The translations under genes were made by a program, and so were the position numbers. Positions 22,300 to 30,616 of a stretch of 32,431 nucleotides of DNA are shown one piece after another. This DNA comes from an uncultured Desulfosporosinus sp. (lineage in GTDB: Bacteria > Bacillota > Desulfitobacteriia > Desulfitobacteriales > Desulfitobacteriaceae): positions 1 to 32,431 of the forward strand of contig CAKMJS010000080.1 in NCBI GenBank assembly GCA_927405585.1, read 5' to 3'. The notes beneath the pieces were generated by a model. The model was not told the origin of the DNA, searched no databases, and saw nothing but the letters and a program-made list of their open reading frames with translations. Position 1 is the first letter of the stretch, and each line of letters opens with the position of its first letter.

Positions 22300-22979
22300 C
22301 GCCGAAGCACCTCATCCTTGGTGATCCGCCCATCATCGATGGTCATGATTCTGTCAGCCTGCAAGGCGATACGCTCGTCGTGAGTAATTACGATCAGAGT
22401 TTGACGAAGGGATTTATTGAACATTTTGAGCAATTCAACGATTTCATAACTGCTTTTACTATCCAGATTTCCCGTCGGTTCATCGGCCAACATGAGGGCA
22501 GGATTACTGATCAGCGCTCTCCCGATCGACACTCGTTGCTGTTGCCCGCCTGACAGCTGATTGGGCAGATGGTTTAAGCGATCCGCCAGACCCAATGTGT
22601 TGATAATTTGCTCAAGCTGCCCTTTTTCGGCCTTGCGACCGTCCAATAATAACGGCAGCGTAATATTCTCCTCGACACTCAAAACAGGGATCAGGTTATA
22701 AAATTGATAGATCAGACCGATTTGCCGACGCCGAAAGATGGCCAACTTGGTTTCGTCCAGGGCATAAATATCCGTATTCTCAATCAACACCTTGCCACTC
22801 GTTGGCGTATCCACACCCCCTAAGGTATGCAGTAGGGTTGATTTTCCAGAGCCTGAGGGTCCAATAATAGCCACAAATTCGCCTTGGTTTACCGAGAAGG
22901 ATATATTATCCAGGGCCTTGACAGCTGTTTCACCCTTCCCATAGATCTTAGACAGATTTTCCACCTTTAATAGTTCCAT
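22296..22979 (-). CDS. ABC transporter ATP-binding protein (MacB/LolD/BceA type)
   Basis: 227 residues with all nucleotide-binding motifs: Walker A GPSGSGKST (40-48), Q-loop near YQFYNLIP (91-98), signature LSGGQQQR (142-149), Walker B LMLADEPTG (162-170), D-loop NLDSKSS and H-loop VITHD (about 197-201). The length and the FYNLIPVLSVEENI phrase are typical of ATPases that pair with FtsX-type permeases. It is followed with a 4-base overlap by that permease. AAAAGGAGTGAG precedes the ATG. It stands 81 bases behind the histidine kinase gene; that gap contains direct repeats that may be the target of the adjacent response regulator. Confidence 0.95.
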   Translation of the reverse strand: MELLKVENLSKIYGKGETAVKALDNISFSVNQGEFVAIIGPSGSGKSTLLHTLGGVDTPTSGKVLIENTDIYALDETKLAIFRRRQIGLIYQFYNLIPVLSVEENITLPLLLDGRKAEKGQLEQIINTLGLADRLNHLPNQLSGGQQQRVSIGRALISNPALMLADEPTGNLDSKSSYEIVELLKMFNKSLRQTLIVITHDERIALQADRIMTIDDGRITKDEVLRR

Positions 22980-23028
22980 ACTAACTCACTCCTTTTCCTC
23001 ACTAAGGCTAGTATATCTGTCTAAGATT

Positions 23029-23064
23029 ACTCTAGAGTGACACTCTGGGTGACAGTTTTGTCAC
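23029..23064 (-). promoter_or_regulatory. Direct repeats, probable response-regulator operator ahead of the ABC genes
   Basis: Read on the minus strand, TGTCAC occurs at 23054-23049 and again at 23042-23037, each followed by C(C/T)C...AGAG, giving a 12-base direct repeat of the type OmpR-family regulators bind (TGTCACCCAGAG, TGTCACTCTAGAG). A GTGACA (23064-23059) facing the first copy makes a short palindrome with it. The block overlaps the end of the kinase gene and lies 60-80 bases ahead of the ATPase start. Confidence 0.5.
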
Positions 23065-24062
23065 ACAACCCCTTTATAGAATTTAATCGTGAACTCAGTG
23101 CCTTGATCTTCTTCACTGATCACTTCAATCCGACCGCCTTGGTTTTGGACAATGCTTTGGGACATGGCTAGGCCGATCCCGATACTGTCATGGTGAGCAT
23201 TTTTCCCCTTGTAAAATCGATGAAAGATGTGGGGTAAGTCCTCCTTACGGATACCCTGACCATTGTCGAAGAGTTTGATAGTCGTGGATAGTGGGGTTTC
23301 TCTAAAGCTAATCCCAATGGTTCCACCAGAAGGGGTATGCTCAATGCAGTTTTTTATTATGTTAGTCAGTGCTTCGGAGGACCAATAATAATCGCCTATA
23401 AAGCTTGTCCGGTCATCTCCGCTGATTTCTAGAGTTTGCTCTTTTATTTCCATAGGGATTCGCAGGTGCTCAAGGGATCGATGGATCAGGTCTTTGACCT
23501 GCACAGTCTCCTTCTTAAACTCAATGCTGCCAGCATCAATCTTCGACAGTTTGAGTAAGGATGACACAAGCCATTGCAGTCGTTCAAGCTGTGAGTGAAT
23601 ATTTTGCGTGAATTCCATACGCTTATCCTGGGGTAGGTTTTCGTCACGGATTAGGTCTGTCATCACAAACATCGAGGTGATGGGCGTTTTCAGCTGATGA
23701 GAAATATCCGAAATCGAATCCGCTAGATAATGCTTGTCCTTTTTTAGGAGACGGGCTTGCTCACGGAGGGTTACAGTGACTTTATAGAGTTCACTTTTGA
23801 GAATGCTCAGCTCACCCTCATCACTATCTCTAATATCTAAGGAGTACTCGCCCCCTGCAATCCGCTTCAGATATTGGGATAACTCGTCAAGTTGCTGATA
23901 TCTCCATCTTGTAAAAATGAGCGATGCACCACACATGAAAAGCAGCGCTAAGAAGGCAATGAGTCCTGAGATGGGATCAATATAAAAGCAGGCAGCCGAC
24001 CCTAGGACCAAAATTATCGCCATCAAGGTAATATATCGCTTGATTTCTTGATTTCGCAACAC
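23061..24062 (-). CDS. Sensor histidine kinase with short extracytoplasmic loop
   Basis: 333 residues. Two closely spaced N-terminal membrane helices (about 10-28 and 30-50, separated by only a few residues, FYIDP), a HAMP-like linker (52-105, YLKRIAGGEYSLDIRD), the H-box SDISHQLKTPITSM (His near 124), the N-box IIKNCIEHTPSGG (about 237-249) and the G-boxes DNGQGIRKEDLPHIFHRFYKG and IGIGLAMSQSIV. The lack of an extracytoplasmic sensor domain marks it as an intramembrane-sensing type, which often takes its signal from a partner ABC transporter, here encoded just downstream. One base separates it from the response regulator gene, so the two are co-translated. Confidence 0.94.
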   Translation of the reverse strand: MLRNQEIKRYITLMAIILVLGSAACFYIDPISGLIAFLALLFMCGASLIFTRWRYQQLDELSQYLKRIAGGEYSLDIRDSDEGELSILKSELYKVTVTLREQARLLKKDKHYLADSISDISHQLKTPITSMFVMTDLIRDENLPQDKRMEFTQNIHSQLERLQWLVSSLLKLSKIDAGSIEFKKETVQVKDLIHRSLEHLRIPMEIKEQTLEISGDDRTSFIGDYYWSSEALTNIIKNCIEHTPSGGTIGISFRETPLSTTIKLFDNGQGIRKEDLPHIFHRFYKGKNAHHDSIGIGLAMSQSIVQNQGGRIEVISEEDQGTEFTIKFYKGVV

Positions 24063-24063
24063 C

Positions 24064-24744
24064 TTAGCTACCCCCTATATAGCCAAGTCCACGCACGGTT
24101 TTGATGATCGAGGGGTTTTGACTATCCTCTTCAATCTTTTCACGCAGACGCTTAATATAGACCGTTAACGTGTTGTCATTGACAAAATCTCCCGCGTAAT
24201 CCCATAAACCTTCTAAAAGCTGATGACGGCTCAGGACTTGTCCCTCGTGATTGGCAAAGATTAAGAGCAAGCGATACTCCAGCGAGGTTAAAATGATCTC
24301 CTGCTCCCCTTTATACACCTTGGCCTGTGCCATATCGATCTTTAAGGGACCAAACTTATTGATCATGGTTTTGCCAGAGTCCGACTTGTCATACCTGCGC
24401 GTCACAGATTTAATGCGCGAAAGCAACTCTCTGATTCGAAACGGCTTGGTGATATAATCATCCGCTCCCATATCGAGTCCCATCACGACATTCACCTCAT
24501 CATCGATGGCGGTTAAAAATAGGACTGGGATATCTTCTTTGGCCTTAATGATCTTGCAAAGGTCGTAGCCATTGCCATCGGGCAGGGATAAATCCAGGAT
24601 CGCTAAGTCAAAGCGAGTTTCCTGGATCAACCTTTTGGCTGACTCGACATTTAAGCAGTGCGTTACAAGATACCCCTCCTGGGTTAGTGAATAGCAAAGC
24701 CCTGAGGCAATGATTCGATCGTCTTCAACAAAGAGTATTTTCAT
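24064..24744 (-). CDS. OmpR-family response regulator
   Basis: 226 residues: receiver domain (1-120) with the acidic pair EDD (7-9), phosphoacceptor Asp51 in AILDLSLPDG, conserved Thr in LFLTA and Lys in ITKPF; then a winged-helix DNA-binding domain (about 130-225, GPLKIDMAQAKVYKGEQEIILT ... VNDNTLTVYIKRLREKIE in parts, closing RGLGYIGG). AAGGAG lies ten bases ahead of the ATG. First gene of the four-gene operon; likely targets are the repeats ahead of the ABC ATPase gene. Confidence 0.95.
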   Translation of the reverse strand: MKILFVEDDRIIASGLCYSLTQEGYLVTHCLNVESAKRLIQETRFDLAILDLSLPDGNGYDLCKIIKAKEDIPVLFLTAIDDEVNVVMGLDMGADDYITKPFRIRELLSRIKSVTRRYDKSDSGKTMINKFGPLKIDMAQAKVYKGEQEIILTSLEYRLLLIFANHEGQVLSRHQLLEGLWDYAGDFVNDNTLTVYIKRLREKIEEDSQNPSIIKTVRGLGYIGGS

Positions 24745-25156
24745 GGTACAAGAACTCCTTTATAGATCTAATCCTTCTCTCTAGTTCCGAATTTTCATCT
24801 TCTTCTCCGACTGTAACTTCCAGACCAGCGGGGAGAATTCCTGCACGAATGTAATTAACAAAACAAAAGAGCCAGATCGTTTTTCAAAAACGATTCAGCT
24901 CAATACGTTCCCCACACATTCAATCCAAGTATTCTTAATTCCAAAACTAGAATACTCGGATTATTTGTTATCCTATCTTTTTAAGGGCTCACCGTATAAT
25001 CAGTGTATCATGTACAGTACGAAAATAATTTAACTTATTGATGTCTTTAAACTTAATAGTAATAGAATTATGAGCAATCAGATTTCCATAAGTTTTAAAT
25101 CTCATTGCAGAGCGCATATTTAACGTTCTGCAATGAGATTTGACTAATCCATTAAA
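24745..25156. other. Intergenic region with hairpins
   Basis: No gene is recognisable in these 412 bases. It contains a snap-back ATCGTTTTT-C-AAAAACGAT (about 24878-24896), a stem AGTATTCT/AGAATACT (about 24929-24957), and a phrase around 24881-24912 (GATTCAGCTCAATACGTTCCCC) that recurs in altered form near 30156-30177. The promoter of the response-regulator operon must lie at its left end. It closes with the terminator at 25097-25141. Confidence 0.5.
25097..25141 (-). terminator. Terminator after the small membrane protein gene
   Basis: AAATCTCATTGCAGA and TCTGCAATGAGATTT form a perfect 15-bp stem with a 15-base loop, 15 bases behind the stop codon of the minus-strand gene ending at 25157. 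Confidence 0.7.
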
Positions 25157-25753
25157 TTACATAATGAATTCTGATGTACCTTCTTTTTTATTGGGATTCA
25201 AATCTGAGTATATAGGTTGGACAGTATTTCTTTTCGTTTCTTTCATTTGTTCGCTCGTTTTCTCAGTCGGCTTCAGGTAATCGTTTTGAGGGGGAACGTC
25301 ATAAAGCGAATCATGACCTAATTTAGCTGCTACGTAAGTAGTAAGTAACCCATATACCATGTTGCTGAAAACGTAAGAAAGGTTACTTGCTGCATCTTTC
25401 GGCTTAACGCTGTTCTGGGGTACAACATTAGGGATGGCTGTGGCAATGGCTCCAATTCCAATTCCTGCTAATATTCCTTTTGGTATAAGGTTATCCCGCC
25501 CATTTTTTGACATGTCATTAATTATATATTTTGCTCCTAAAATGCTCACAGCAGCATTCATGATGACCCCAAGAGCTTGCCCATTTATACTTCGAGCTTG
25601 TCTCTTTGTAACAAACACCCCCGCTGCCGCTTCCCTATATGACCTTTTAGATAAACCTGCACTACTTGAGACTGTATCAACTATTATAATCCCTGCTTGT
25701 CCAATAATTCCTGAGATTATAGCAAGTGTGTTTCTATCCTTTATTTTTTCCAT
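25157..25753 (-). CDS. Unrecognised membrane protein, 198 aa
   Basis: I do not recognise a named family. The first ~145 residues hold three to four hydrophobic segments (LAIISGIIGQAGIIIVDTV, ALGVIMNAAVSILGAKYI, GILAGIGIGAIATAIPNVV, VFSNMVYGLLTTYVAAKLG) separated by short basic loops (SKRSYREAAAG, TKRQARSING); the last ~50 residues are polar, charged and probably disordered (QNDYLKPTEKTSEQMKETK). Glycine-rich helices with conserved-looking short motifs suggest a small integral protein of clostridial membranes or spores. GGGGGAGAAGG lies directly ahead of the start. Monocistronic. Confidence 0.7.
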   Translation of the reverse strand: MEKIKDRNTLAIISGIIGQAGIIIVDTVSSSAGLSKRSYREAAAGVFVTKRQARSINGQALGVIMNAAVSILGAKYIINDMSKNGRDNLIPKGILAGIGIGAIATAIPNVVPQNSVKPKDAASNLSYVFSNMVYGLLTTYVAAKLGHDSLYDVPPQNDYLKPTEKTSEQMKETKRNTVQPIYSDLNPNKKEGTSEFIM

Positions 25754-25919
25754 ATACCTTCTCCCCCTTTAAGCTTTATCTTTCACTTATTATTTGAGAA
25801 GGTTGGCGAATTTAACCTAAGTATTTATGTAAGTAGAGGTTATTTGTACCATTTCCTTCAATTTAGACATTCGCGCCTGTTTCCTTAAACTCCCTTTATT
25901 CTTAAACCCAGTAGTAGAA

Positions 25920-25952
25920 ATGCCGTTTAACCTCTATGTAGGTGGACGGCAT
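25920..25952. terminator. Weak hairpin after the KaiC-like gene
   Basis: ATGCCGT (25920-25926) pairs with ACGGCAT (25946-25952), with an inner ACCT/AGGT. On the minus strand TTTC follows. It lies about 45 bases behind the stop codon of the minus-strand gene ending at 25995. Confidence 0.4.
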
Positions 25953-25994
25953 ACTAGGTACTAGGTATAATGGCACTGCCCGCCTATTCAGATT

Positions 25995-27397
25995 TCATTT
26001 TGCTTGTGTAGCTACAAAAGTTGAGTTTTTTATAGTACTAATTATTTGGGTAATTTCAAAAGGTTTAGCTATAATTCTAATGCCTTTTTCTTGGAAAACC
26101 TTAGCCTTTTTCTGTGGGAAATCCCCCATAACTATCATGTTAATTCTAGGCCAATACTTATGTATGTCTTCTAGTTTTATTAGCGTGTCCTCGTCAAGTG
26201 ATCCCTCAATAATCACGATCTTCGGTAAGATGTCGTTAATATCAATAGTACCATTTTCAAAATCCTTCATCTCAAGAACTTTAACGCGATAATCGAGCGC
26301 GTTCAGGGCCTTCTCCAACGAATAGCCTAAGATTTTATCCTGGATGATTAAGGCAACGTCAACTTCTTTCCTCTCGAAGCTGGCAATCGGTAGTGTAAAA
26401 GTAAAGAGTGCTCCACCTTGTGGCATATTGCTTGCTTCGATTTCACCATCGTGATTATGAATGATCGCTTTAACTACAGCGAGGCCTAAACCTGTTCCTC
26501 TTTCTTTGGTCGTGAAGAATGGCGTGAAAAGTTGATCTAATACACCAGAGGCAAAACCCAGTCCGTTATCTTGAATACGCACCTCAACCATCTCATTGAT
26601 TTGACGTAATGAGATTTTGACTATTCCAGTTTCACCCAACGACTGAACAGCACGTATCGCTAAATTCGCATAACCCCTTGTTTGTTTTAAATACCGTTTT
26701 AATTGGAGACCTTCTTCTTTAAAGGCCAACAGTAATAAATTATCAGCTACAAAGCTGATTCCATGTTTTGTCATGGCTGATCCTGCTAAGGAATCGCGCA
26801 TTTCGTGGGTCATTAAAACGGAAACTCCATGGCACTTAAAATAATCGGTAAGTCCCCAAATGTAATCGGTATATCTCACCTTATCACTCATTCCAATTTC
26901 GAAGGATGAGATTGAATCAAAAATCAATCTCTGAGCTCCTATCTCACGTACAAGTTCCTGAATTTTATAGACATGCTCATCGACATCTAGCTCAACTGGA
27001 GAAACGTAGACGATATGTAAAATACCTTCCTGGGATATAGGGTTTAATGTCCTGACCAAGTAGACTAAAATTATTGATTATTTGTAAAGGATTTTCTTCC
27101 AAACTTACAAACACAGTTTTATTACTTGACTTTATACCTTCTAACGCAAAGCTAAGAGCTATTATAGTTTTACCCGAACCTGAAGGCCCTGTGACTATGG
27201 TCGTTGATGCTTTAGGAATGCCTCCCCCCATGAGTACATCTAATTTCAACACCCCAGTCGAAAGGCGTTCCGAATACTGGGTGAACTCTTGTTTCATGAC
27301 CCTGGAATTTATACGAGGAATAGATACTTACTCCATTAATCTTAAAGACAGCTTCACCATTAGAATGGTTGGTTCCTCTCATTTTCAAAACCCGCAA
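25995..27397 (-). pseudogene. KaiC-like ATPase fused to HATPase and receiver domains, broken by deletion and frameshifts
   Basis: Reading from 27397 leftward: first a tail of one KaiC domain in one frame (RVLKMRGTNHSNGEAVF... , about 27407-27300); then in another frame a second KaiC domain (LSTGVLKLDVLMGGGIPKAS, Walker A GPSGSGKT, SLEENPLQIINNF); then, after a one-base shift at the CCC run complementary to 27032-27034, the rest of that domain (EGILHIVYVSPVEL, LIFDSISSFE Walker B, LMTHEMRD) leading into a histidine-kinase ATPase (VRIQDNGLGFASGV...TTKERGTGLGLAVV) and a degenerate receiver-like domain to the end. Removing one C restores the frame exactly. Most of the first KaiC domain is missing, so the gene is dead in its original form, though the downstream 354-residue frame is intact. 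The kinase part lacks an evident H-box. Confidence 0.75.
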
Positions 27398-27589
27398 GTA
27401 TCGTTTCTGTTGCCTTTTTTCCTATTCCTGTGACGATTATCACTGGTTCAATCCCCTCAACGGAAAATTTACCACCTGATGATACATACCAGGCTTTAAT
27501 AATCAAACCTTTTGATCTACAAGAATTGATTGTTACCGTCGAAAGATTATTGCTTAATTCAAAACTGACACTCTTCAACACTAAAACAA

Positions 27590-27631
27590 AATGCGTGGTG
27601 TGAGAATTTCTATCTTCTCACACCACGCATT
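27590..27631 (-). repeat. Repeat hairpin, copy 1
   Basis: AATGCGTGGTGTGAGAA and TTCTCACACCACGCATT form a perfect 17-bp stem with an 8-base loop (TTTCTATC). On the minus strand it is followed by TTGTTTT, so it can act as a terminator in that direction. A second copy with compensating changes in both arms and the same loop stands at 32325-32363. Confidence 0.8.
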
Positions 27632-27788
27632 AAATATTCCTTCATTAAATTCTTCAAAATCAGAAACCTCCTGGACAAAAGAGCCGTACTTTTTATTTTC
27701 CAATTATATAATCTGAAATCACTGGGTTCTTATATTCTTTTTGAATTCATTATCTGAATAAGTTAATATTAGGGGAAGGGGAGATTAG

Positions 27789-27914
27789 ATGGAGACCACC
27801 ATACTATTACTTCTTGGACTGCATTAAGCAACTTCTTGCCTATATTATCGAACTTTAAGGAAAGGTGAAGAAGGAATTAAAAAGCAAAAAGTAGAAAGTT
27901 ACACATACACATAA
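27789..27914 (+). pseudogene. Small ORF with an in-frame stop (membrane micropeptide remnant?)
   Basis: GGGGAAGGGGAGATTAG precedes ATG 27789. The frame reads METTILLLLGLH, a TAA, and then continues open for 28 more codons (ATSCLYYRTLRKGEEGIKKQ and so on) to a TAA at 27912. Hydrophobic start and basic end give the look of a single-pass membrane peptide with one nonsense codon. It may be a decayed gene or a 12-residue peptide; I cannot assign a function. The rest of 27632-27946 holds nothing recognisable. Confidence 0.35.
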
Positions 27915-27946
27915 AAATAGAAAATGGAACACGAGGGTGATTGCGA

Positions 27947-28639
27947 ATGAAGGAAGCACTTTTTGACCACGTTGCTGCACATTATGATTCCTGGTATGAT
28001 ACTGAGCTTGGATCAGTCTCTGATCAAGTTGAACGCCACCTGGCCCAGTCCATGTTTAAGGCATCGGGTCCCAAGGTTCTTGAGATCGGATGTGGTACCG
28101 GACAATATACCAGCTGGCTTGTGCAAGAGGGATATGAAGTCACTGCTGTCGATATTTCCGGTGAAATGATGGCTCTAGCCCAAAAGAAACTAGCGACGCT
28201 TGAGGAAAACACCGCAAAAGCTAAGCCAGTTCACTGGTGGCATGCTGATATTACAGCAATTATGGATCAACTGGAAACCTATGATGGGATTATTTCCATG
28301 ACCGCCTTTGAATTCGTTCCTGAACCGGAAAACGTCTTGCAAAAACTTTTTAGTCGTTTAAAGCCCGGGGGCTGTATGATGATCGGACTCATCGCTGGCA
28401 TGAGTGCCTGGAGCGAATACTATGCGGAGGCAGCTCGTAACAACCCCACTTCTGTCTTCGCCCGTGCTGCTCTTTATACCAAAGCGGAAATATGTTCCTG
28501 GCAAATCGGTGTACCTGTCGAAATTGGAGAATGTCTTTTCTTCCCACCGAATGTTCAAACAACAGCTGAGGCCCTTTCTCTCGAGGAGAAAAGAGAAGGA
28601 AATCCTGGGTTTGTGGTCGCAAAGTGGGTAAAGTGCTGA
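27947..28639 (+). CDS. Class I SAM-dependent methyltransferase
   Basis: 230 residues from ATG 27947 (GAGGGTGA six bases upstream; an in-frame TTG at 27941 overlaps that site). Rossmann-like methyltransferase fold: motif I VLEIGCGTGQYTSWL (about 44-58), motif II VTAVDISGEMMALAQKKL (about 66-83) with the acidic residue that binds the ribose of S-adenosylmethionine, motif III/IV WWHADITAI...YDGIISMTAFEFV, and LKPGGCMMIGLI (motif VI). UbiE/Methyltransf_11-like. The substrate is unknown; there is no neighbouring biosynthesis gene to indicate it. Single gene. Confidence 0.88.
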   Translation: MKEALFDHVAAHYDSWYDTELGSVSDQVERHLAQSMFKASGPKVLEIGCGTGQYTSWLVQEGYEVTAVDISGEMMALAQKKLATLEENTAKAKPVHWWHADITAIMDQLETYDGIISMTAFEFVPEPENVLQKLFSRLKPGGCMMIGLIAGMSAWSEYYAEAARNNPTSVFARAALYTKAEICSWQIGVPVEIGECLFFPPNVQTTAEALSLEEKREGNPGFVVAKWVKC

Positions 28640-29190
28640 TGAAATTGCCGAGTCAAGTTCCCCAAAAAGGAAGTCCAGTATACTGGGCTTCTCATTGTAT
28701 CCATTGTTAATTACTTATGGGGTAAAGGAATTGGAGCACCTGTATAAGCGGGAATAAGAGTATTTGACATTGTCCCCATAATGTCTTTTCCGATTATTGC
28801 CGACGTTGTTAATTTCCTCCATTGCTGAGGCAATAGATATACTTACATCCATTACTGCTCCCAAAGCACCAATCAGTATTCCTGCAAAGAGTAAGCCTTG
28901 GAAATCAAATTGTATATCTTGAGGTATATACATGAGCATTTGGGCTTCTTCACCGCTTAAACCCCGAAGCTTGGTCAGCTTACCAAAAATCATGGAGATT
29001 GTTGCTGCAGTAAGGAGACCACAGCGGTACCTAAGATAGCAGGTATACTTTTTCTTAGTTATTCCCCCGATTATCAAAAAGGTGACGTTTGCAATGATAA
29101 TCCCAGATATTAAAGCCAGTAACACAGGATTATGCCCTCGAAATAATAAAGGTAACAGGAATTTACCAATTACTGAAAGCGTAAAAGCGA
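28640..29190 (-). pseudogene. YibE/F-like membrane protein remnant with frameshifts
   Basis: The minus strand between about 29190 and 28715 encodes the C-terminal half of a YibE/F-type multi-pass protein in pieces: LSVIGKFLLPLLFRGHNP and VLLALISGIIIANVTFLIIGG in one frame (the match starts ahead of the first ATG at 29125), a disturbed stretch, then FGKLTKLRGLSGEEAQML and LLFAGILIGALGAVMDVSIS. After ASAMEEI the frame is lost, but a different frame resumes with IIGKDIMGTMSNTLI (about 28800-28755) and ends near 28713. At least one, probably two, frameshifts, and the N-terminal half is absent. Function of intact relatives is unclear (possible transporter). Not functional here. Confidence 0.72.
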
Positions 29191-29221
29191 GTGTGTGCCG
29201 TTAACGTTTTTTGTCTCATAA

Positions 29222-29262
29222 TCCTGGAGGAGTTAGAAATCGGGTGTCAGGTTCCTCTTTTA
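29222..29262. repeat. Dispersed repeat fragment
   Basis: TCCTGGAGGAGTTAGAA is identical to 9671-9687, and the following GGGTGTCAGGTTCCTCTTT resembles pieces at about 9753 and 11150-11165. Probably debris of the same REP-like family. Confidence 0.4.
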
Positions 29263-29898
29263 TTCAAGTATAGAAGTTAATACTTTAAATCCAGCATTAT
29301 TCAATATATTTACTACCGGTTCTAAGTCACGGGTATCTAAACGGATTAAAATTTTTTGTAAATCCATCAATTGAAGATCATACATGAAAATGCTTCTAAC
29401 ATTGTATCCGTTCTTGGACAAAGTCTTTGTTAACGTTGCCAAACGACCCTTAGTATCACTGACTAGCACTTCAACCCGTACCCCTTTTTTATCGATGCCC
29501 AATACATTGGCCATCGCCTCAAGTAATATCCGCCTGGTAAGGATTCCAATAAACTCATTTTTCTGGTTATAAACGACAATGAATTGCATACGCATATCTA
29601 TCATTTGTTTAATTGCTGTTTCTAACAAATCTTGTTCATAAATGTATTTAAAATTAGTCTTCATAATTTCGCTCACAATTGTATTGGTAATAAATGATTC
29701 CTTATTGCTTTCTTCAGTAAAGTTAATCTTATAGATATGTTGTTTTGAAATAAGTCCGGCTAATACATTTTCTTCATTAATAACTGGTAAAGCGTCATGT
29801 CCATGCTTCTCCATCAATTGGAGAGTTATCTTTAAGTTTTCTTTTTCATTTACTGTAATCAGTCTAGTTAAAGGAATGAGGTGATTCTTAACAAACAT
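29260..29898 (-). CDS. CBS-CBS-ACT domain protein
   Basis: 212 residues, cytoplasmic. Two CBS domains (about 5-55, ITVNEKENLKITLQLMEKHGHDALPVI, and about 78-130, IMKTNFKYIYEQDLLETAIKQM ... FIGILTRRILLEAM) followed by an ACT domain (about 138-212, VRVEVLVSDTKGRLATLTKTLSKNGYNVRSIFMYD). CBS pairs bind adenine nucleotides and ACT domains amino acids or other small ligands, so this is a two-input sensor; AcuB-like proteins share the layout. GGGAGG precedes the ATG at a distance of about nine bases. No operon partner is visible. Confidence 0.85.
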   Translation of the reverse strand: MFVKNHLIPLTRLITVNEKENLKITLQLMEKHGHDALPVINEENVLAGLISKQHIYKINFTEESNKESFITNTIVSEIMKTNFKYIYEQDLLETAIKQMIDMRMQFIVVYNQKNEFIGILTRRILLEAMANVLGIDKKGVRVEVLVSDTKGRLATLTKTLSKNGYNVRSIFMYDLQLMDLQKILIRLDTRDLEPVVNILNNAGFKVLTSILE

Positions 29899-30610
29899 CT
29901 TCCATAACCTCCCATTTTTTCACATTCAAAATATCTATGTAGCTAGATACACCAAAGGCCTACTGAATTTTCTTATCGCTTTAAAGAGCAAATCGTACTT
30001 AAATAAATGGTGATATGTCTATAGGACTCCTGTATATCCTCAATTATATTCCGCATCCTTCCTTATATTTTCTTCAATACTTCCACACTTTTCGCTCATA
30101 TCCTTCCTTGAAAGTAATAGTAATCCAATAATAACAAAAAAGTCAGACCTTCCGATCTAGCTCAATATATTCCCCTATATGACATGATAAAACGAACATC
30201 CAACTCTACAACCCGCTCATACCAGGATTTCACTTAAGACAAATAGCACTATTACGCACTCAACGTGCGTTGGTGTTACTTCAATACCTTTTATTAAAGC
30301 TATTAACGTGTCTCGGTGTTCCGTATGGACTCGTTAGAAAATACAGTAATGCGTACGATATGTTCGCAACTCTTTGCATTGCCACCAAAGATTAGCGGCT
30401 TTGGCCACAAGTAGATTTATTTAGTTAATGTCCTCACTAAACATTTTAACCATTGTGTTCGAAAAATGGGTTGTGCATGCATAACTTCTCTCGGAGTTAT
30501 ATGGATTTTGTGAAGTATAGTTAATAGGAAATTACTGTAACAAATAAGAATTATACAGAATATCGAAAATCAAAAGTGTAAATACTAGATGAAATTATTG
30601 TAATGGAGGT
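29899..30610. other. Long AT-rich intergenic region with a few hairpins
   Basis: About 710 bases without a recognisable gene on either strand. Visible structures are ACGCAC/GTGCGT (30254-30259 with 30265-30270) inside a weaker AGCAC/GTGTT stem, and CCAAAG/CTTTGG (about 30386-30405). A phrase near 30139-30177 resembles one near 24866-24912. The promoter of the DUF3231 gene must lie at the right end. Confidence 0.45.
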
Positions 30611-30616
30611 TTGAAT

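Noticed and set aside
25434-25772. Plus-strand hydrophobic frame of 112 codons
   Set aside because: Mirror of the hydrophobic minus-strand membrane gene at 25157-25753, which has the ribosome binding site and terminator.
27360-27581. Minus-strand frame of 73 codons (LSTVTINSCRSKGLIIKAWY and onward) ahead of the KaiC remnant
   Set aside because: Could be a piece of another gene, but I recognise no family and it starts at TTG without a ribosome binding site, so I did not list it as a gene.
27941-28640. Methyltransferase and the upstream micro-ORF as a toxin/antitoxin or peptide-modification pair
   Set aside because: The micro-ORF carries a stop at codon 13 and the methyltransferase has no peptide-modifying signature; proximity alone is not evidence.
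24866-30177. Similarity between about 24866-24912 and 30139-30177 as a repeat element
   Set aside because: Only about 20 bases match with several differences and no shared structure; too weak to call.
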